Positions 33,980 through 43,633 of a stretch of DNA of 64,000 nt are shown in pieces. The stretch is taken from positions 71,715 to 135,714 of the forward strand of contig CAWEQS010000004.1 of the NCBI GenBank assembly GCA_963811265.1, written 5' to 3'. This DNA comes from JAOUJD01 sp963811265 (GTDB lineage: Bacteria; Pseudomonadota; Gammaproteobacteria; Burkholderiales; Burkholderiaceae_F). The notes beneath the pieces were generated by a model. That model was not told the DNA's origin and did not search any database. It saw nothing but the letters and a program-made list of their open reading frames with translations. Position numbers and translations under genes: made by a program. Positions within the stretch are counted from its first letter, which is position 1, and the number at the start of each line of letters is the position of its first letter.

Positions 33980-35197
33980 ATGAAGCACGAAGCGCGCGCC
34001 ATCCGCAATCCGGCCGCGGCGCCGGCCGCCGAACACTACGGCGCCGCGCGCTCCGCGGTGCTGAGCCACTCGGGCTTCAGCGCGGCGCTCGCCGAGATCT
34101 CGAGCTGGCCGGGCTATGCGCCCACGCCGCTGGTGGAGCTGCCGGCGCTGGCGCGCTCGCTCGGCGTCGGCGCCATCCGCTACAAGGACGAGCGCGGCCG
34201 CTTCGGCCTGCGCAGCTTCAAGGCGCTCGGCGGCGCCTACGCCGTGGCGAACGTCTTGCGCAAGACAGTCGCCGCGGCGACCGGGCGCAGCGACATCGGC
34301 TCGCGCGACCTGCTGTCGGGCGAGTTCGCCGGCATCGTCGGCCAGGCGACTGTCACCTGCGCGACCGACGGCAACCACGGGCGCTCGGTTGCCTGGGGAG
34401 CGCGGCTCTTCGGCTGCCGCTGCGTGATCTTCGTGCACGAGCACGTGAGCCAGGGCCGGCGCGACGCGATCGCGCACTACGGCGCCGAGGTGCGCGAGGT
34501 CAAGGGCAACTACGACGACGCCGTGCGGCACGCCGCGGCGACGGCCGCCGCCAGCGGCTGGACCGTCGTGTCTGACACGTCCTACCCGGGCTACCGCGAC
34601 ATTCCGCTCGACGTCATGCACGGCTACGGCGTGATGGCGGCCGAGGTGGCGGAGCAGTTCGGCGACGAGCCGCCGACGCACGTGTTCGCGCAGGCGGGCG
34701 TGGGCGCGCTGGCGGCGGCGATCTGCGCCAGCTTCTGGCTGCGCTGGGAGGCGCGCCGGCCGTCGTTCATCGTGGTCGAGCCCACGCGCGCCGACTGCGT
34801 CTACCAGAGCCTCGCCGCGGGCCACCCGGTCGTGGTCGGCGGTTCGCTCGACACGGTGATGGCCGGCCTCGCGTGCGGCGAAGTGTCCGAACTCGCGTGG
34901 GAGATCCTGCATCACGGCGCCAACGCCGCGGTCGCCGTGGACGACGCCTACGCGCTCGCCGCGATGCGCGCGCTCGCGTTTCCCGCCGCGGGAGAACCGG
35001 CGATCGTCGCCGGCGAGACCGGCGGCACGGGGCTCGCGGCGCTGCTGGCGGCGGCCGACGATCCCGAAATCCGGGCGACGCTGTCGCTCGACGACAGCTC
35101 GCGCGTGCTGCTGCTCGGCAGCGAAGGCGATACCGATGCCCGCATCTACCTCGAGGTGGTCGGGCGCACGGCCGAGGAGGTGCTCGATGAAAGCTGA
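33980..35197 (+). CDS. diaminopropionate ammonia-lyase
   Basis: 405 residues, clean, ATG 33980. Fold-type II PLP enzyme: the PLP lysine is in RSFKALGGAYA (K81) and the phosphate/substrate motif is ATDGNHGRSVAWGA. DTSYPGYRDIPLDVMHGYGVMAAE and VFAQAGVGALAAAI are diagnostic for DpaL/YgeX, which converts 2,3-diaminopropionate to pyruvate and two ammonia. In E. coli ygeX sits beside an M20 hydrolase gene (ygeY); here too an M20 hydrolase follows, overlapping by 11 bp. The lyase presumably finishes the route that the importer and hydrolases feed. Confidence 0.93.
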   Translation: MKHEARAIRNPAAAPAAEHYGAARSAVLSHSGFSAALAEISSWPGYAPTPLVELPALARSLGVGAIRYKDERGRFGLRSFKALGGAYAVANVLRKTVAAATGRSDIGSRDLLSGEFAGIVGQATVTCATDGNHGRSVAWGARLFGCRCVIFVHEHVSQGRRDAIAHYGAEVREVKGNYDDAVRHAAATAAASGWTVVSDTSYPGYRDIPLDVMHGYGVMAAEVAEQFGDEPPTHVFAQAGVGALAAAICASFWLRWEARRPSFIVVEPTRADCVYQSLAAGHPVVVGGSLDTVMAGLACGEVSELAWEILHHGANAAVAVDDAYALAAMRALAFPAAGEPAIVAGETGGTGLAALLAAADDPEIRATLSLDDSSRVLLLGSEGDTDARIYLEVVGRTAEEVLDES

Positions 35198-36428
35198 ACA
35201 ATTGCGGATCAACCCGACCCGCCTGATGGACCGGCTGAACCGGCTCGCCCAGATCGGCGCGACGGCCGACGGCAGCTGCTGCCGCCTCGCGCTGACCGAC
35301 GAGGACAAGGCGGGGCGCGACCTCGTCGCCGGCTGGATGCGCGAGCTCGGGCTCGAGGTGCGCGTCGACCCGATCGGCAACATCTTCGGCCTGCGCCGCG
35401 GCACGGAGAGCGTCGACACCTGCGCGCCGGTGATGTGCGGCTCGCACATCGACACCGTGCGCACCGGCGGCCGCTACGACGGCAACCTCGGCGTGCTCGG
35501 CGGGCTGGAGGTCGTCCAGACGCTGAACGACGCCGGGCTGGCGACGCGACGGCCGTTCGTGGTGGGCGTGTTCACCGACGAGGAGGGCGCGCGCTTCCAC
35601 CCGGACATGGCGGGTTCGCTCGCCTACGTCGGCGGGATGCCGCTCGACGAGCTCTACGCCACGAAGGGCATCGACGGCAAGGTGTTCCGCGACGAGCTCG
35701 AGCGCATCGGCTACCTCGGCGACGCGCCGATCCCGCTGTACCGGCCGCACGCCTACGTCGAGCTGCACGTCGAGCAGGGCCCGGTGCTCGACCTCGAAGG
35801 CATCACGATCGGCGCGGTCGAGGACCTGCAGGGCATCTCGTGGACCGAGGTGCTGGTCACCGGCCAGTCGAACCACGCCGGCACCACGCCGATGCGGATG
35901 CGGCACGACGCCGGCTACTGCGCTGCCGCGATCGGCGTGTTCGTGCGCAACCTCGTGAAGGAGATCGGCGGCCGCCAGGTCGGCACGGTCGGGTCGATCA
36001 CGCTGCACCCGAACCTGACCAACGTGGTCGCGGCGCGCGCGCGCGTCACTGTCGACCTGCGCAACACCGACGACGCCGTGCTGAAGCAGTCCGAGGCGCG
36101 GCTCGCCGCGTTCCTCGAGCAGCTGGCGCGCGACGAGGGCGTGAAGATCGAGACGCACTCGCTGGCGCGCTTCGCGCCGGTGCAGTTCGACAAGGACATC
36201 GCGGCGCTGGTCGCGCGCACCGCCCAGCGGCTCGGCCATTCGTGCCGCCCGATGACCTCCGGTGCGGGCCACGACGCGCAGATGCTGGCGCGCATCTGCC
36301 CGACCGCGATGATCTTCGTGCCGTCGGTCAAGGGCATCAGCCACAACCCGGCGGAGCACACCGAGCCGGTTCACCTCGCGGCCGGGGCCGACGTGCTGCT
36401 GCACACGGTGCTCGAGCTCGCGGCCTAG
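35187..36428 (+). CDS. M20 family Zn hydrolase (N-carbamoyl-L-amino-acid hydrolase / allantoate amidohydrolase type)
   Basis: 413 residues from ATG 35187, overlapping the lyase gene by 11 bp (translational coupling). Metal-site motifs: CGSHIDTVRTGGRYDGNLG, FTDEEGARFHP, and HVEQGPVLDLEGITIG. The dimerisation lid contains GQSNHAGTTPMRMRHDA, and SGAGHDAQM and HNPAEHTEP close the site. This pattern defines the HyuC/AllC/beta-ureidopropionase group, which removes carbamoyl groups from ureido acids to give amino acid, CO2 and ammonia. Position argues for a ureido or diaminopropionate-derived substrate. Confidence 0.9.
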   Translation: MKAEQLRINPTRLMDRLNRLAQIGATADGSCCRLALTDEDKAGRDLVAGWMRELGLEVRVDPIGNIFGLRRGTESVDTCAPVMCGSHIDTVRTGGRYDGNLGVLGGLEVVQTLNDAGLATRRPFVVGVFTDEEGARFHPDMAGSLAYVGGMPLDELYATKGIDGKVFRDELERIGYLGDAPIPLYRPHAYVELHVEQGPVLDLEGITIGAVEDLQGISWTEVLVTGQSNHAGTTPMRMRHDAGYCAAAIGVFVRNLVKEIGGRQVGTVGSITLHPNLTNVVAARARVTVDLRNTDDAVLKQSEARLAAFLEQLARDEGVKIETHSLARFAPVQFDKDIAALVARTAQRLGHSCRPMTSGAGHDAQMLARICPTAMIFVPSVKGISHNPAEHTEPVHLAAGADVLLHTVLELAA

Positions 36429-36430
36429 GC

Positions 36431-37381
36431 ATGGCCCGCATCGTCACCGTCGGCGCCGCCCAGCTCGGCCCGATCGCGCGCAGCGAGACGCGCGCGCAGG
36501 TGGTCGAGAGGATGCTCGCGCTGATGCACGATGCGAAGCGCCACGGCTGCGATCTCGTCGTGTTCCCCGAGCTCGCGCTGACGACGTTCTTTCCGCGCTG
36601 GTACTTCGAGCAGCAGGCGGAGGTCGACGCGTTCTTCGAGCGCGCGATGCCCGGCCCGGAGACGCAGCCGTTGTTCGACGCCGCGCGCAGGCTCGGCATC
36701 GGCTTCTACCTCGGCTACGCCGAACTCGCCGACGAGGACGACCTCACGCGCCGCTTCAACACCTCGATCCTGGTCGACAAGCAGGGCCGCGAGATCTCGA
36801 AATACCGCAAGATCCACCTGCCGGGCCACGCCGAGCACGAGCCGTGGCGGCGCTTCCAGCACCTCGAGAAGCGCTACTTCGAGATCGGCGACCTCGGCTG
36901 GCCGGTCGTGCGCTGGGCCTTCGCCGAGAACGCGAACGGCCTGTTCGGCATGGCGATCTGCAACGACCGCCGCTGGCCGGAGACCTATCGCGTGATGGGA
37001 CTGCAGGGCGTGGAGATGGTGCTGCTCGGCTACAACACGCCGGTGCACAACCCGCCGGCGCCCGAGCACGACGCGCTCTCGCACTTCCACAACGAGCTGG
37101 TGATGCAGTCGGGCGCCTACCAGAACGGCACCTGGGTGGTCGGCGTCGCCAAGGCCGGCAACGAGGAAGGCGTCGAGCAGATCGGCAATTCGATCATCGT
37201 CGCGCCGAGCGGCGAGATCGTCGCCGCCTGCACGACCACCGGCGACGAGCTGGCGATCGCGCGCTGCGACCTCGACCTGTGCAACTCGTACAAGTCGACG
37301 ACGTTCAACTTCGCGCGGCACCGCGAGCCGGAGCAGTACCGGATGATCGTCGAGCGCAAGGGCGCGGTGCCGCCCGAGTGA
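36431..37381 (+). CDS. nitrilase-superfamily N-carbamoyl-D-amino-acid hydrolase
   Basis: 316 residues from ATG 36431, two bases after the M20 gene. The catalytic triad is visible as E47 (VVFPELAL), K127 (KYRKIHLPG) and C177 (MAICNDRRWPE). NDRRWPETYRVMGLQGVE and the long NTPVHNPPAPEHD loop are typical of D-carbamoylases. These enzymes hydrolyse N-carbamoyl-D-amino acids. Together with the M20 enzyme next to it, the locus could handle ureido acids of both hands, as in hydantoin-using bacteria, although no hydantoinase gene is present here. Confidence 0.9.
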   Translation: MARIVTVGAAQLGPIARSETRAQVVERMLALMHDAKRHGCDLVVFPELALTTFFPRWYFEQQAEVDAFFERAMPGPETQPLFDAARRLGIGFYLGYAELADEDDLTRRFNTSILVDKQGREISKYRKIHLPGHAEHEPWRRFQHLEKRYFEIGDLGWPVVRWAFAENANGLFGMAICNDRRWPETYRVMGLQGVEMVLLGYNTPVHNPPAPEHDALSHFHNELVMQSGAYQNGTWVVGVAKAGNEEGVEQIGNSIIVAPSGEIVAACTTTGDELAIARCDLDLCNSYKSTTFNFARHREPEQYRMIVERKGAVPPE

Positions 37382-37462
37382 GCGCCCGGCGCGCCGCGCT
37401 GCGCGACGGGCGGGCGCGTTCCGGGCTAGCATTCCCTCCCAGGTAGCCTCCGGCCGACTCCC

Positions 37463-38185
37463 ATGAGCGACACGCCCCCTCCTCCGACCGACGAACGCGA
37501 CGACGGCATTCCGGTTTCGGTCCGCATCCGCGAGCGGATCAAGCAGGCGCGCGAGCGTTTCCACGCCAACGACAACATCGCCCGCTTCATCGAGCCCGGC
37601 GAGATGGAGGCGCTGCACTCCGAGGTCGAGCAGAAGATGCTCGGCGTGCTGGAGAGCCTCGTCATCGACACCCAGGGCGACCACAACACGCGCGAGACCG
37701 CGCGCCGCGTCGCCAAGATGTACCTGACCGAAGTATTTCGCGGCCGCTACGCGGAGCGGCCGCCGGTCACCGAGTTCCCCAACGTCGAGCGTCTGAACGA
37801 GCTGATGATCGTCGGCCCGATCACCGTGCGCAGCGCGTGCTCGCACCACCTGTGCCCGATCCTCGGCAAGGTGTGGATCGGCGTCATGCCGAACGAGTAC
37901 TCCAACCTGATCGGCCTGTCGAAATACGTGCGGCTGGCCGACTGGGTGATGAGCCGCCCGCAGATCCAGGAAGAGGCCGTCACGCACCTCGCCGACCTGC
38001 TGCAGGACGCCATGCAGCCCGACGGGCTCGCGATCGTGATGGAGGCCGACCACTTCTGCATGCAGTGGCGCGGCGTGAAGGAGACGGATTCCAAGATGAT
38101 CAACAGCGTGATGCGCGGCTCGTTCCTGAAGGACCCGAACCTGCGCCGGGAATTCCTCTCGCTGCTCAACGGCAAGAACAACTGA
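37463..38185 (+). CDS. folE: GTP cyclohydrolase I
   Basis: 240 residues, clean. Zinc ligands are visible as C126 and H129 (RSACSHHLCPI) and C199 (MEADHFCM). NTRETARRVAKMYL and GLSKYVRLADW are the standard substrate-pocket segments. It converts GTP to dihydroneopterin triphosphate, the first step of tetrahydrofolate synthesis. The N-terminal 50 residues are longer than in the E. coli enzyme. A BLUF photoreceptor gene follows after 16 bp, so the two are probably co-transcribed. Confidence 0.95.
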   Translation: MSDTPPPPTDERDDGIPVSVRIRERIKQARERFHANDNIARFIEPGEMEALHSEVEQKMLGVLESLVIDTQGDHNTRETARRVAKMYLTEVFRGRYAERPPVTEFPNVERLNELMIVGPITVRSACSHHLCPILGKVWIGVMPNEYSNLIGLSKYVRLADWVMSRPQIQEEAVTHLADLLQDAMQPDGLAIVMEADHFCMQWRGVKETDSKMINSVMRGSFLKDPNLRREFLSLLNGKNN

Positions 38186-38201
38186 TCCACGGAGAAGCCC
38201 G

Positions 38202-38630
38202 ATGCTCGTTCGTCTGCTGTACGCCAGTCGCGCCGCCGAGGCGGTCACGCAGGACATCATCGAGTCGATCCTGGCGTCGTCGCGCCAGCACAACCCGGCG
38301 CTCGGCATCACCGGCGTGCTGTGCCACGGCGGCGACGTCTACATGCAGGTGCTCGAGGGCGGGCGCGACGCGGTCAACGCGCTGTACAACAAGATCGTGC
38401 GCGACTCGCGCCACCGCGACATCGCGCTGCTGCACTACGAGGAAGTCGCCGAGCGGAAGTTCGCCGGCTGGACGATGGGCCAGGTGAACCTGACGAAGGT
38501 GAACCCGTCGCTGCTTCTCAAGTACTCCGACCGGCCGGTGCTCGACCCCTTCGCGGTCTCCGGCCAGGCGTCGATGGCCCTGCTCGAGGAACTGATCGCC
38601 ACCGCGCAGATCGTCGGCCGCGCCGGCTAG
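38202..38630 (+). CDS. BLUF-domain blue-light sensor protein
   Basis: 142 residues, almost all one BLUF domain. The photocycle residues are all present: Y7 (RLLYASRA), N31 (HNPALGITG), Q49 (VYMQVLEG), with W90 and M92 (FAGWTMG). It should bind FAD and respond to blue light. There is no output domain, only a short C-terminal helix (SMALLEELIATAQIV), so it would act by protein contact, as in short BLUF proteins such as PixD. The shared transcript with folE is notable because folE starts pterin synthesis. Confidence 0.93.
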   Translation: MLVRLLYASRAAEAVTQDIIESILASSRQHNPALGITGVLCHGGDVYMQVLEGGRDAVNALYNKIVRDSRHRDIALLHYEEVAERKFAGWTMGQVNLTKVNPSLLLKYSDRPVLDPFAVSGQASMALLEELIATAQIVGRAG

Positions 38631-38648
38631 GCCGGGCCGACCGGAACC

Positions 38649-38668
38649 GGCCGCGCCCGTGCGCGGCC
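38649..38668 (+). terminator. hairpin after the folE-BLUF pair
   Basis: GGCCGCGC-CCGT-GCGCGGCC is a perfect 8-bp stem with a four-base loop, 19 bp after the BLUF stop codon. There is no T-run, so it would be a weak or Rho-assisted terminator or an mRNA-end protector. Confidence 0.45.
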
Positions 38669-38742
38669 GCGGCACATTCAGGTTGCCGCTGCACGCGCGT
38701 TTGCCGCTACCATCGCCCGCTCGATCAAACAAGGAGCGCGAC

Positions 38743-39270
38743 ATGAAACGAGTGGCGATGGCGGCGGCGGCGGTGGCGATCCTCGCGAGCGGATGCTCGA
38801 CCTTCGAGCAGCAGGGCCCGCGCGCCGTGGCGAACCTCGAAGCCGCGAAGGGCAACCCGGTCTGGGGTTCCGTGTCGTTCGTCGAGACCAAGAACGGCGT
38901 GGTGGTGCGCGCGGACGTGCGCGGCCTGCGTTCCAACGGCGAGTTCGGCTTCCACGTCCACGAGAAGGGCGACTGCTCGTCGGCCGACTTCATGAGCGCC
39001 GGCGGCCACTTCAATCCGGGCGGCAAGCCGCACGCCCATCACGGCAAGCCCGAGCGCCACGCCGGGGACCTGGAGAACCTGAAGGCGAACTCCGAAGGCA
39101 ACGCCGTCTACGTCTTCGAAACGACGCTGCTGACGGTCGTGAAGGGGCCGAACTCGGTCGTCGGCCGCGCCGTCGTCATCCACGCGAACCCGGATGACTA
39201 CACATCGCAGCCGGCCGGCAACTCCGGCCCGCGCATCGCGTGCGGGCTGATCCGCGCGGCGGCCGACTGA
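38743..39270 (+). CDS. sodC: Cu/Zn superoxide dismutase, lipoprotein
   Basis: 175 residues from ATG 38743 with AAGGAG upstream. The lipobox LASGC (Cys 18) predicts a membrane-anchored periplasmic enzyme. Copper and zinc ligands are in GEFGFHVHEKGDCSS, GGHFNPGGKPHAHHG and ERHAGDLENL; a Cys pair (DCSS and RIACG) can form the structural disulfide, and the conserved Arg is in SGPRIACGLI. It dismutates superoxide in the periplasm. One oddity is the charged HAHHGKPERHAGD loop. Confidence 0.93.
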   Translation: MKRVAMAAAAVAILASGCSTFEQQGPRAVANLEAAKGNPVWGSVSFVETKNGVVVRADVRGLRSNGEFGFHVHEKGDCSSADFMSAGGHFNPGGKPHAHHGKPERHAGDLENLKANSEGNAVYVFETTLLTVVKGPNSVVGRAVVIHANPDDYTSQPAGNSGPRIACGLIRAAAD

Positions 39271-39294
39271 GAGAGGAGCGGCGGGCCGGCGCCT

Positions 39295-40263
39295 TCAGCG
39301 CGCCGGCGCCACCAGCTCGGCGTAGCGGCGCAGGTCGATGTTGCCGCCGCTGAGGATCACCCCGGCCCGCTTGCCGCGCACGTCGACGACGTTGTCGAGC
39401 GCGGCGGCGGCGCCGAGGCAGCCGGTCGGCTCGACGACGATCTTCATCCGCTCGCCGAAGAAGCGCATCGTCTTCACCAGCTGCTCGTCCGTCACGGTGA
39501 CGACCTTGTCGACCAGCGCCTGGATCACCGGGAACGTGTAGCGGCCGGCGTGCTGCGTCTGCGCGCCGTCGGCGATGGTGCGCGGCACGTCGATGTGCAC
39601 GATCTCGCCGCGTTCGAGGCTCTGCTGCACGTCGTTGCCCGCTTCCGGCTCCACGCCGATGACCGCGCAGTCCGGCAGCCGGTGCTTCGCCGCGGTGGCG
39701 CAGCCGGAAATGAGGCCGCCGCCGCCGACGCAGACGAACAGCAGGTCGAGCGCGCCGACTTCGTCGATCAGTTCGAGCGCCGCCGTGCCCTGCCCCGCCA
39801 TCACGTGCGGGTGGTCGTACGGCGGGATCAGCGTCATGCCGCGCTCCTCGGCGATCTTCGCGCCGAGCGCCTCGCGGTTCTCGGTGTAGCGGTCGTACAG
39901 CAGGACCTCCGCGCCGTAGCCGCGGGTGGCGTCGATCTTCATCTGCGGCGCGTCCTTCGGCATCACGATCGCGGCCGGCATGCCGAGCAGGCGCGCGGAC
40001 AGCGCGATCGCCTGCGCGTGATTGCCCGACGAGAACGCGATCACGCCGGCGCGGCGCTGCTCGGGCGTGAACTGCGCGAGCGCGTTGTAGGCGCCGCGGA
40101 ACTTGAACGCGCCCATGCGCTGCAGGTTCTCGCACTTGAAGAAGACCGTGCCGCCGCAGAGGGCATTGGCCGTGCGGGAGGTCATCACCGGCGTGCGGTG
40201 CGCGACGCCCGCCAGCCGCCGGGCCGCGGCCGCGACGTCGTCGAAGGAGATGGCGAGGGTCAT
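39295..40263 (-). CDS. threonine/serine ammonia-lyase (threonine dehydratase family)
   Basis: 322 residues, clean, convergent with sodC (24-bp gap). Fold-type II PLP enzyme: the PLP lysine K54 is in GAFKFRGAYN, and SSGNHAQAIALSARL, CVGGGGLISGCATA and ILSGGNID form the phosphate and cofactor sites. With no C-terminal regulatory ACT domain it is a catabolic type, acting on threonine, serine or possibly 3-hydroxyaspartate (the last is common for this length). It yields a 2-oxo acid and ammonia in the cytosol. Confidence 0.9.
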   Translation of the reverse strand: MTLAISFDDVAAAARRLAGVAHRTPVMTSRTANALCGGTVFFKCENLQRMGAFKFRGAYNALAQFTPEQRRAGVIAFSSGNHAQAIALSARLLGMPAAIVMPKDAPQMKIDATRGYGAEVLLYDRYTENREALGAKIAEERGMTLIPPYDHPHVMAGQGTAALELIDEVGALDLLFVCVGGGGLISGCATAAKHRLPDCAVIGVEPEAGNDVQQSLERGEIVHIDVPRTIADGAQTQHAGRYTFPVIQALVDKVVTVTDEQLVKTMRFFGERMKIVVEPTGCLGAAAALDNVVDVRGKRAGVILSGGNIDLRRYAELVAPAR

Positions 40264-40403
40264 GTGCGCAGCTTAATCGCTGGACGCCGCGCGGCGGCGG
40301 CCGCGCGATATGCCGCACGGGGATATGGGTATCGGTGCCCGGCATGCCGCGTGGCCCCGTTCGGGCGTAAGGTCGGGTACGCAACGAACCGAAGGACACT
40401 CCC

Positions 40404-41321
<918 letters not shown>

Positions 41322-41375
41322 CGCAGCCCGGGCGCGCGGCGGCGCCCTGAATCGCGCCGGTTACACACCGTTGCA

Positions 41376-41392
41376 CGACCGACATACGGTCG
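41376..41392. promoter_or_regulatory. inverted repeat upstream of the GNAT gene
   Basis: CGACCG-ACATA-CGGTCG is a perfect 6-bp inverted repeat with a five-base centre, 46 bp before the acetyltransferase start and 55 bp after cysK. It could be an operator; a weak terminator is less likely because there is no T-run. Confidence 0.35.
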
Positions 41393-41438
41393 ATACGGCG
41401 CGCCGCCACCATGGCTCCTCGAATCGAGGAGGACCGCC

Positions 41439-42251
41439 ATGGACAGCCGAGTCGAACTCCAGCCGCGCGCGAGCGAACTTCACGCGGTGGCGCCTGCGGC
41501 GGCAACGCTCGAGCCGCAGCCTGACCCACGGGTCGAGGAGGCGCGCGGCGCGGCGATGCGCCGCCTGTTTCCGAAGCGCCGCGCCGGCCGGGCAAGCACG
41601 GCGGTGAGCCGCGTCGCGCTGCGGGTTCACGCGTATCTCGCCGAAGCCGCGACGATCGAGGACCTCGAGCGGCGCATGCGCTTGCCCCTGCACTACCCGA
41701 CGGAACTGATCGACGAGGTCCGGTTGCGGGACGGGCGTTCGGTCCTCGTGCGCCCGGTCCTTCCGCCGGACGCTTCTATGCACCGCGCGTTCGTGCGGGC
41801 GATGTCGCCGACGACGCGCCGGAACCGGTTCCATGCCGGCGTCGCCGACCTGCCCGACGCCGTACTGCGCTACCTGACCGAAGTCGACTACGTCGATCAC
41901 CTCGCTCTGGTGGGTGAGGTCGAAGAAGCGACCGGCGCGCGCCAGGTGGCCGAGGCACGCTGGGTCCGGCGCGAGGATGAACCGGACACCGCCGACTTTG
42001 CGATCGCGATCGCCGACGACTGCCAGCACGGCGGCCTCGGCAACGCGCTGCTCGACATGCTCCAGCGCAGCGCTGCCGCGCGGGGCATCGATCGCCTGTG
42101 CGGACATGTCCTGCGCAACAACCTGCGCATGAGCCGCTGGCTCGAGGCGCGCGGCTGGCGCATGGATCACGATCAGGACGATCCCGGCGTCGTCTGCGCG
42201 GAATTGCCCTTGGCGACGAGCGCAGCGCGCGCCTGGCGCGATGCAGCGTGA
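41439..42251 (+). CDS. GNAT N-acetyltransferase with DUF3563-like N-terminal segment
   Basis: 270 residues from ATG 41439 with GAGGA upstream. Residues 1-60 are basic and probably disordered. Residues 60-85 (VHAYLAEAATIEDLERRMR) resemble the short DUF3563 family of Burkholderiales. A GNAT domain follows from about residue 95: RDGRSVLVRPVLPPDA opens it, DFAIAIADDCQHGGLGNALLDML is motif A with the acetyl-CoA loop (Q/G-x-x-G-x-G/A), and GHVLRNNLRMSRWLEARGW is motif B. The acceptor is unknown. I infer that the helical N-terminal segment targets or regulates the enzyme. Confidence 0.8.
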   Translation: MDSRVELQPRASELHAVAPAAATLEPQPDPRVEEARGAAMRRLFPKRRAGRASTAVSRVALRVHAYLAEAATIEDLERRMRLPLHYPTELIDEVRLRDGRSVLVRPVLPPDASMHRAFVRAMSPTTRRNRFHAGVADLPDAVLRYLTEVDYVDHLALVGEVEEATGARQVAEARWVRREDEPDTADFAIAIADDCQHGGLGNALLDMLQRSAAARGIDRLCGHVLRNNLRMSRWLEARGWRMDHDQDDPGVVCAELPLATSAARAWRDAA

Positions 42252-42279
42252 GCGCCCGCGCCGAAGAAGTCGGGCCGAT

Positions 42280-42453
42280 TCACTTCAGCGGTGCGGCGCA
42301 GTGACCGGCGCCTTCGACCTTCTCCTGCCCGAACTGCCAGGGCGGCGGCTCGTCGAAGCGGTTGTGCGGCTGGGCGCGCACCCAGTCGAGCGCGATGAAG
42401 CCGACGGCCGCGAGCCAGAACGTGACGGCGAAGGCGAGCGTGCGGCGCTTCAT
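42280..42453 (-). CDS. small single-span membrane protein, 57 aa, coupled to YeeE/TsuA
   Basis: ATG 42453 overlaps the stop of the YeeE gene by four bases (ATGA), so translation is probably coupled. The 57 residues begin MKRR, then a hydrophobic span (TLAFAVTFWLAAVGFIALDW), then a polar tail rich in Pro and Trp ending HCAAPLK with a single Cys. I do not know the family. The Cys-containing tail and the sulfur-handling neighbours (thiosulfate transporter, rhodanese) suggest an accessory subunit for sulfur transfer; that is inference. Confidence 0.65.
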   Translation of the reverse strand: MKRRTLAFAVTFWLAAVGFIALDWVRAQPHNRFDEPPPWQFGQEKVEGAGHCAAPLK

Positions 42454-43616
42454 GCTTTCAGCCCCAGCCGCTCGCGCACGCGCACGCCGAGCATCGAGCC
42501 CAGGAACGCCATCGCGAACCAGACCCAGCCGTGAACGCTGCCGGTCGAGATGCCGGAGAAGTACGCGCCGACGTTGCAGCCGAACGCGAGGCGCGAGGAG
42601 TAGCCGAGCAGCAGGCCGGCCACGACCGCCGCGATCCACTGCCTGGGGGTTGCGCGCGTTTTCGGGCACGCGGTGCCGCGGACGTTCGCGGCGAGCAGCG
42701 CGCCGACCAGCAGCCCGAGGTTGGTGATCGACGTGACGTCGGTCAGCAGCGACGAGTGGATGTGCGCCTGCTGCGCCTCGCGGCCCCAGAACGCATTGGC
42801 GGTCAGGTCGACGCCGAGCCAGGAAACGACCTTGGCGCCCCACAGCCCCAGCCCGTACACCACGCCCCACGGCTGGCCGGCGACGAGCAGGTTCAGCACC
42901 GCGAAGGCCGCCATCACGATCGCGCCGATGTAGACCGCGCGGCCCTTCCAGCGCGTGTCGGTGCGCGGCCCGCGCTTCGTCCAGAAGTAGAGCGCCAGCA
43001 GGCCGAACGCCGCGAGCTGCAGCAGCAGCGCCGGAGCCGTGCCGAGCTTCTCGGGCAGCGACACCGGCGGCAGGCTGCCCAGCGCCAGCCACGCGTCGAG
43101 GTGCGCGGCGCCGAGGAAGCTGCCGAAGACGAAGCCCGGCAGCACGGCGAGCGAAAAGCCGTTGCCGAGCCCGGCCTTGTAGAGCGTGCCCGAGCCGCAG
43201 CCGTCGGCGACCTGCATCGCCGCGCCGAACACGAAGGCGCCGATCAGCAGGCTCACCGACAGCGGCGCGATCGCGCCGCCCAGTTCCTCGTGCGACGCGA
43301 TCAGCGGGATCGACACCACCATCGCCAGCCCGATCGCCACGAACTGCGCGAAGAAGCCGGTGGGGTCGCGGTCGCGGATCCACGCGCGCCAGCCGGTGGT
43401 GAAGCCGAACGAGACGCCGGCCAGCACCGCGCCGAGGCCGATGCCGATCACGAACAGGAAGCCCTGCCGCAGCCCGACGAGCCACGTGACGGCTGCCCAG
43501 GCTGCGATCGCGCCGGCCACCAGCGGCCAGTTCGCCAGGCGCGCGCCCTGCGTCGCTCGCGCGATCCCAACCGACGACGCACCGTCGCCCGAAACCGAAG
43601 TCATCACCCCTGCCAT
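42450..43616 (-). CDS. YeeE/YedE (TsuA-type) thiosulfate transporter family protein
   Basis: 388 residues from ATG 43616 (GTG 43625 also possible). About ten hydrophobic segments. The conserved cysteines that relay thiosulfate in TsuA are in VADGCGSGTLYKAG and LAFGCNVGAYFSGIS. The family imports thiosulfate or other small sulfur compounds. It stands in a three-gene leftward operon, after a two-domain rhodanese (8-bp gap) and before a 57-residue membrane protein (4-bp overlap), which supports a sulfur role. Confidence 0.9.
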   Translation of the reverse strand: MAGVMTSVSGDGASSVGIARATQGARLANWPLVAGAIAAWAAVTWLVGLRQGFLFVIGIGLGAVLAGVSFGFTTGWRAWIRDRDPTGFFAQFVAIGLAMVVSIPLIASHEELGGAIAPLSVSLLIGAFVFGAAMQVADGCGSGTLYKAGLGNGFSLAVLPGFVFGSFLGAAHLDAWLALGSLPPVSLPEKLGTAPALLLQLAAFGLLALYFWTKRGPRTDTRWKGRAVYIGAIVMAAFAVLNLLVAGQPWGVVYGLGLWGAKVVSWLGVDLTANAFWGREAQQAHIHSSLLTDVTSITNLGLLVGALLAANVRGTACPKTRATPRQWIAAVVAGLLLGYSSRLAFGCNVGAYFSGISTGSVHGWVWFAMAFLGSMLGVRVRERLGLKA

Positions 43617-43633
43617 GCCACCCACGAAAGGGG

